DNA from: Providencia burhodogranariea DSM 19968
GTDB taxonomy: Bacteria; Pseudomonadota; Gammaproteobacteria; Enterobacterales; Enterobacteriaceae
Assembly: GCF_000314855.2 (NCBI RefSeq)
Contig: NZ_KB233222.1
Span: 2,305,893-2,369,892 of the forward strand
Length of the DNA stretch: 64,000 nucleotides
Direction of reading: 5' to 3'
Shown: in pieces, positions 60,595 to 64,000 of the stretch
How the letters are laid out: every line of letters starts with the position of its first letter
Numbering within the stretch: the first letter of the stretch is position 1
The notes under the pieces: generated by a model
The model's database searches: none
What the model saw: only the letters and a program-made list of their open reading frames with translations
Told to the model about the DNA's origin: nothing
Program-made: the position numbers and the translations under genes

Positions 60595-61386
60595 ATGCAG
60601 GCAGAAATCTTACTGACACTAAAACTTCAAGGTAGTTTATTTGCTGACCCCCGCCGTGTTTCATTGCTTAAACAAATCAAAGCAACGGGCTCTATTAGCC
60701 AAGGAGCTAAACTCGCTGGGATTAGCTATAAAAGCGCTTGGGATGCTATTAATGAAATGAACCAACTTGCCGACGATATTTTAGTCGATAGAGCAACAGG
60801 CGGTAAAGGTGGTGGAGGCACTACACTTACACATTACGGCGAAAGGCTATTGCAACTTTACGATTTATTGGCGCAAATTCAGCAGAAAGCCTTTGATGTA
60901 CTGAAAGAAGATAATTTACCCCTTGATAGCCTGTTGGCTGCAATTTCTAGATTCTCGCTACAAACCAGTGCCCGTAACCAATTTTTTGGTACTTTAATAG
61001 CCCGCGACCATAATCACGTCCAACAACATGTCCGAATACTGTTGGCCGATAATAAAACTATTATCAATGCAGCATTGACCGAACAGAGTGCTAATCGCTT
61101 AGGCCTTGTAGAAGGTAAGGAAGTACTCGCTTTAATCAAAGCTCCCTGGGTTAAACTAACCAAGCAATCAGCAATCGCTAGCGAGTTTGATAACGCTTTA
61201 GTGGGGAAGATAACCACTCTTGAACGCGGTAAAGAGAACAGTGAAGTACTCGTTACTCTAACTGGTGGGGAAACATTATGCTCAACATTGAATAATCAAG
61301 ATGTTGATAGCCAGCAGCTTAAACTCAACGATAATGTCACTGCGCTATTTAATGCCGACCAAGTTATTATCGCCACACTGTGTTAA
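60595..61386 (+). CDS. modE: Molybdate-responsive regulator ModE
   Basis: A molybdate-sensing transcription factor of 263 residues. The winged helix at the N-terminus (GSISQGAKLAGISYKSAWDAI, about 32-52; GGKGGGGTTLTHYGERLL) is followed by two C-terminal MOP domains (TSARNQFFGTLIARDH near 122; KLTKQSAIASEFDNALVGKI near 184). With molybdate it represses modABC and activates moa and molybdoenzyme genes. Sites are proposed before modA and moaA. A strong terminator follows its stop. Confidence 0.96.
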   Translation: MQAEILLTLKLQGSLFADPRRVSLLKQIKATGSISQGAKLAGISYKSAWDAINEMNQLADDILVDRATGGKGGGGTTLTHYGERLLQLYDLLAQIQQKAFDVLKEDNLPLDSLLAAISRFSLQTSARNQFFGTLIARDHNHVQQHVRILLADNKTIINAALTEQSANRLGLVEGKEVLALIKAPWVKLTKQSAIASEFDNALVGKITTLERGKENSEVLVTLTGGETLCSTLNNQDVDSQQLKLNDNVTALFNADQVIIATLC

Positions 61387-61393
61387 TCCCCCT

Positions 61394-61450
61394 GTACTTA
61401 CCTATCGCTATTATGTTTTCCATTAAATAGGTAAGTACTTACTCTTTTTT
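61394..61450 (+). terminator. Rho-independent terminator of modE
   Basis: A perfect 12-bp stem GTACTTACCTAT/ATAGGTAAGTAC with a 21-base loop is followed by TTACTCTTTTTT, 7 bases after the modE stop. Confidence 0.75.
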
Positions 61451-61585
61451 GTGCGCCTTTTTCAGTGAATGATTGACTTTATTCTTAATCATGATTATTT
61501 GTGGAGAAGACAAGGTAAATAAAAAATATCCCTAAATAATGCGAGCCGCTAGCTAATGATGATTTGAAACATAGAGATCATACAT

Positions 61586-61960
61586 AAAATAATTCGAATT
61601 ACAGCTAAGCGACAAACTGAAGCTATACCGGTAAACAAGGCTCGAAGCATACATGAGTATGTGACTGACGTGAGCGAATGCAGTCAACAACGCTGCGGTT
61701 CGAAGTACGAAGGGCATGCCCCAAATAATTCGAATTGCAGCTAGGCGACAAATGAGTGAGCGTTAGGAGCATACATGAGTATGTGACTGACGTGAGCGAA
61801 TGCAGTCAACAACGCTGCGGTTCGAGGTACGAAGGGCATGCCCCAAATAATTCGAATTGCAGCTAGGCGACAAATGAGTGAGCGTTAGGAGCATACATGA
61901 GTATGTGACTGACGTGAGCGAATGCAGTCAACAACGCTGCGGTTCGAAGTATGAAGGGCA
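61586..61960 (+). repeat. Three tandem ERIC elements
   Basis: AATTCGAATT cores occur at 61591, 61727 and 61849. Copies 2 and 3 are almost identical with a 122-base period. Copy 1 is 14 bases longer because of a different left arm (CTATACCGGTAAACAAGGC). The shared centre GAGCATACATGAGTATGTGAC and GTGAGCG correspond to the ERIC central palindrome (AGGAGCTTACATAAGTAAGTGACT...GTGAGCG). Copies end GTACGAAGGGCATG. Confidence 0.9.
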
Positions 61961-61980
61961 TTAATATTAAAGGAAGATAT

Positions 61981-63459
61981 ATGAGCACTATCACTCTACA
62001 TCACAGCAGCTTTAGGCTGAGTGACAGACAAACACTTGATATTCCTGAATTGGTGATCAATAAGCATGAAAGCTGGGCATTTATTGGTGCTAATGGTAGC
62101 GGTAAATCCTCACTTGCAAAAGCACTTTCAGGGGAGCTTAAACCTTTATCTGGCATTGTTAAAAATACCTTTATTTCTCCCGTTCGCCTCTCTTTCGAGC
62201 AATTACAAAAAATTATAAATGATGAATGGCAGCGTAATAACACCGATTTAGTCAGCGAAAATGAGGACGACACTGGTTATACCGCAGCTGAAATTATTCA
62301 ACTTAATCATAAAGATAATGAATGTTGTTTAGAATTAGCCGCGAAATTTGGAATTAGTGACTTGCTTTCTAGGCGGTTTAAATATTTATCTACAGGGGAA
62401 ACCCGCAAAGTTTTAATGTGCCAAGCATTAATGAGTCAACCCGATTTACTCATCCTTGATGAACCTTTTGATGGTCTTGATGTTTATTCCAGAAACAGCC
62501 TTAGTGAGTTGTTATTCAGCCTATCAGAAAAAGGATTAACGCTAATTTTAATACTTAATCGCTTTGATGAACTTCCCGATTTCATTGAAAACATGGGCGT
62601 ATTGGCTGATTGTAAACTCACTCTCTCGGGAGATCGCGAGTCAGTACTTGCTAACACGCTAATCACCCAGCTTCAACACAGTGAAAAAATTAAGCAGCTC
62701 ACCATTCCAGAGACTGAAGATCCGACACTTCAAGATACCCTATCTGATGATATCCCGAGAGTTATCTTGAAAAATGGCATTGTTAGCTATAACGATAAGC
62801 CTATTTTGCATGGATTAAATTGGCAAGTTAATGCGAACGAACACTGGCAAATTATTGGTGAAAATGGTGCAGGAAAATCGACGTTATTAAGTTTAATCAC
62901 CGGCGATCACCCGCAAGGCTACAGCAACGATTTAACGTTATTTGGACGCCGCAGAGGAACCGGAGAAACGATTTGGGATATTAAACGCCATATTGGCTAT
63001 GTCAGTAATAGTATCCATCAAGAATATCGAGTGGCGACTAGTGTACTTAATGTGATCATTTCAGGCTTTTATGACTCAATTGGCCTATATCAAACACCTT
63101 CTGACCGCCAAGTTCAATTAGCTCATGAGTGGCTAGCACTATTAGGGTTCCCCGCACAAACGGCACAACAGCCTTTTCATAGTTTGTCATGGGGTCAGCA
63201 GCGATTGGTCCTGATCGCGCGCGCATTAGTGAAACACCCATCTGTCCTCATTTTAGATGAACCGCTACAAGGGCTTGATGGCTTAAATCGCTTATTAGTA
63301 CTTCGATTTATTGATGTGATGCTGAGCCAAGGTTCAACACAATTACTGTTTGTTACTCATCATCAAGAAGATGCTCCAGCATGCATCACCCATCGATTAA
63401 CGTTTGTGCCAGATAATGGCAAATATCGTTATGATATTGAAAGTATTGAATACGAATAA
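61981..63459 (+). CDS. modF: ModF, duplicated ABC ATPase
   Basis: An ATPase of 492 residues with two ABC domains: Walker A GANGSGKSS near 35 and GENGAGKST near 300, with Walker B LLILDEPFDGLD and VLILDEPLQGLD. It is homologous to PhrA/ModF. In E. coli modF is co-transcribed with modE, and its molecular role in molybdate or photorepair-related physiology is unresolved. I start at ATG 61981 (MSTITLHHSS) with AGGA 8 bases upstream. An upstream in-frame start at 61951 lies within the last ERIC copy. Confidence 0.93.
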   Translation: MSTITLHHSSFRLSDRQTLDIPELVINKHESWAFIGANGSGKSSLAKALSGELKPLSGIVKNTFISPVRLSFEQLQKIINDEWQRNNTDLVSENEDDTGYTAAEIIQLNHKDNECCLELAAKFGISDLLSRRFKYLSTGETRKVLMCQALMSQPDLLILDEPFDGLDVYSRNSLSELLFSLSEKGLTLILILNRFDELPDFIENMGVLADCKLTLSGDRESVLANTLITQLQHSEKIKQLTIPETEDPTLQDTLSDDIPRVILKNGIVSYNDKPILHGLNWQVNANEHWQIIGENGAGKSTLLSLITGDHPQGYSNDLTLFGRRRGTGETIWDIKRHIGYVSNSIHQEYRVATSVLNVIISGFYDSIGLYQTPSDRQVQLAHEWLALLGFPAQTAQQPFHSLSWGQQRLVLIARALVKHPSVLILDEPLQGLDGLNRLLVLRFIDVMLSQGSTQLLFVTHHQEDAPACITHRLTFVPDNGKYRYDIESIEYE

Positions 63460-63475
63460 TGCCATAATATTCTAA

Positions 63476-63512
63476 CCGATAAGCAATTAAGAGTTGTTTA
63501 TCGGCTGTTTTC
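63476..63512 (+). terminator. Probable terminator of modF
   Basis: CCGATAA/TTATCGG inverted repeat, extended by CAA/TTG around a GC-poor loop, then CTGTTTTC, 17 bases after the modF stop. Confidence 0.65.
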
Positions 63513-63678
63513 AATCTATTGATTAATTAATCCCATCAAAAACAAAAAACACCAATTATTTGATTAATAATGTTTTTTAACTATTTTACTAATGAAGAAT
63601 AGCTAATTCATTGAGTTTTATCTCGGAAAAACGATAAAAAATATTAAACTACAGCACAATTAATCATTAGAATATTTT

Positions 63679-64000
63679 ATGGGTATAATTATGGTTTGGT
63701 TTGTATTAGCGTCTTCACTTGCAGCTCTCGCAACACATCGATTAATTGCGATACTTTTGCTATTACTCGACACAATATTAGCTTTTTTTACTGATATATT
63801 GAGCTGGCCAGCTATCATACTTTTAGCGAGTATTGCCATTGTTGGGTTTATTCGCTCAAGCTTCGAAAGTCACTTAGCCGTAAAAATTATTAGTGAAATT
63901 TTTCTTGTTGCCTGTGCTATTGGACTATTTATTCATCTATTCCCCGGTTTTAATAATTTAAAATATCTCGATAAAGTCATCGTTGGTGAGAAAAGCATTC
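63679..64000 (+). CDS. Multi-helix membrane protein, 3'-truncated by window edge
   Basis: The frame is open from ATG 63679 (or ATG 63691, MVWFVLASSLAA) to the end of the window, 107 codons. It encodes at least four hydrophobic helices followed by a polar segment LFPGFNNLKYLDKVIVGEKSI. That segment resembles the region between the N-terminal helices and the catalytic domain of CPBP-family intramembrane metalloproteases (CAAX/bacteriocin-processing group). The catalytic EExxR and HxxxN motifs would lie beyond the window, so this family call is tentative. Confidence 0.6.
   Translation, partial: MGIIMVWFVLASSLAALATHRLIAILLLLLDTILAFFTDILSWPAIILLASIAIVGFIRSSFESHLAVKIISEIFLVACAIGLFIHLFPGFNNLKYLDKVIVGEKSI

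Larger units (their letters stand above)
61387..61980. other. modE-modF gap filled by tandem ERIC elements
   Basis: A 594-base gap: terminator (61394-61450), about 130 bases with nothing recognised, then three ERIC copies running almost to the modF ribosome-binding site. Confidence 0.75.

Noticed and set aside
61586-61960. Tandem direct repeats that might suggest a CRISPR array
   Set aside because: The unit is about 122 bases with no variable spacers and matches ERIC termini and centre.

Overview
The window reads as chromosome from a Providencia-like member of the Morganellaceae (Enterobacterales). The evidence is the AT-rich base composition, a close match to the Providencia rhomboid protease AarA at 2271-3146, and long runs of enterobacterial gene order: folE-yeiB, moeA-moeB, ybiT, rhtA/dps, dinG, rhlE/cecR/ybhGFSR, ybhL, moaACDE, ybhK, uvrB, bioDCFB/bioA, pgl, ybhA, modCBA, acrZ, modE, modF. 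The genus call rests on recalled protein families, not on a database search. No rRNA, tRNA, CRISPR array or prophage is visible.

Layout. 235-3146: malic enzyme MaeA and the AarA-type rhomboid. 3272-6500: the murQ-murP-murR MurNAc uptake and catabolism operon (minus strand), whose upstream region holds a perfect CRP site and two 15-bp palindromes. 6689-11001: a secreted carbohydrate-binding-like protein and a subtilisin-type autotransporter. 11894-18608: sanA, yeiB, folE, an MFS transporter, moeAB and yjdM. 18802-20400: ybiT. 20529-21815: an IS1341-type (tnpB-only) insertion whose tnpB carries two in-frame amber codons and sits beside a broken gene. 22127-30353: LOG-family protein, rhtA, dps, cupin, dinG, a small membrane protein, sseA, a YeaQ-like protein and dusC. 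30353-37791: rhlE divergent from cecR-ybhGFSR, an efflux operon under a TetR-type regulator. 37923-43486: ybhL, moaEDCA (no moaB) behind a probable Moco riboswitch and ModE site, a lipoprotein, and ybhK. 43621-52949: Nudix, uvrB, the biotin cluster with a BirA operator between divergent bioB and bioA, and pgl. 53493-63459: ybhA, a two-gene island, then modCBA/acrZ/modE/modF. The last 320 bases begin a membrane protein that runs off the edge.

The least ordinary part is 54459-57341. It lies between ybhA and modC, which are neighbours in Escherichia coli. It holds an HdeD-like six-helix membrane protein fused to a putative permuted papain-fold domain (His270...Cys359), followed by a DUF4105-like protein with the same His...Cys order (His71...Cys172). 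The membrane gene looks frameshifted in a run of six T: the next frame continues as plausible protein for about 40 codons and stops 15 bases before the second gene. Upstream lies an 865-base AT-rich gap with a 125-bp-period repeat carrying the palindrome GTGACATGTCAC, which occurs again inside modC.

Molybdenum is the unifying theme. The window contains molybdate uptake (modABC), sensing (modE), a modF ATPase and cofactor synthesis (moaACDE, moeA, moeB), tied together by ModE-type sites before modA and moaA. The intergenic DNA of the mod locus is loaded with ERIC-type repeats, including a three-copy array that separates modE from modF.
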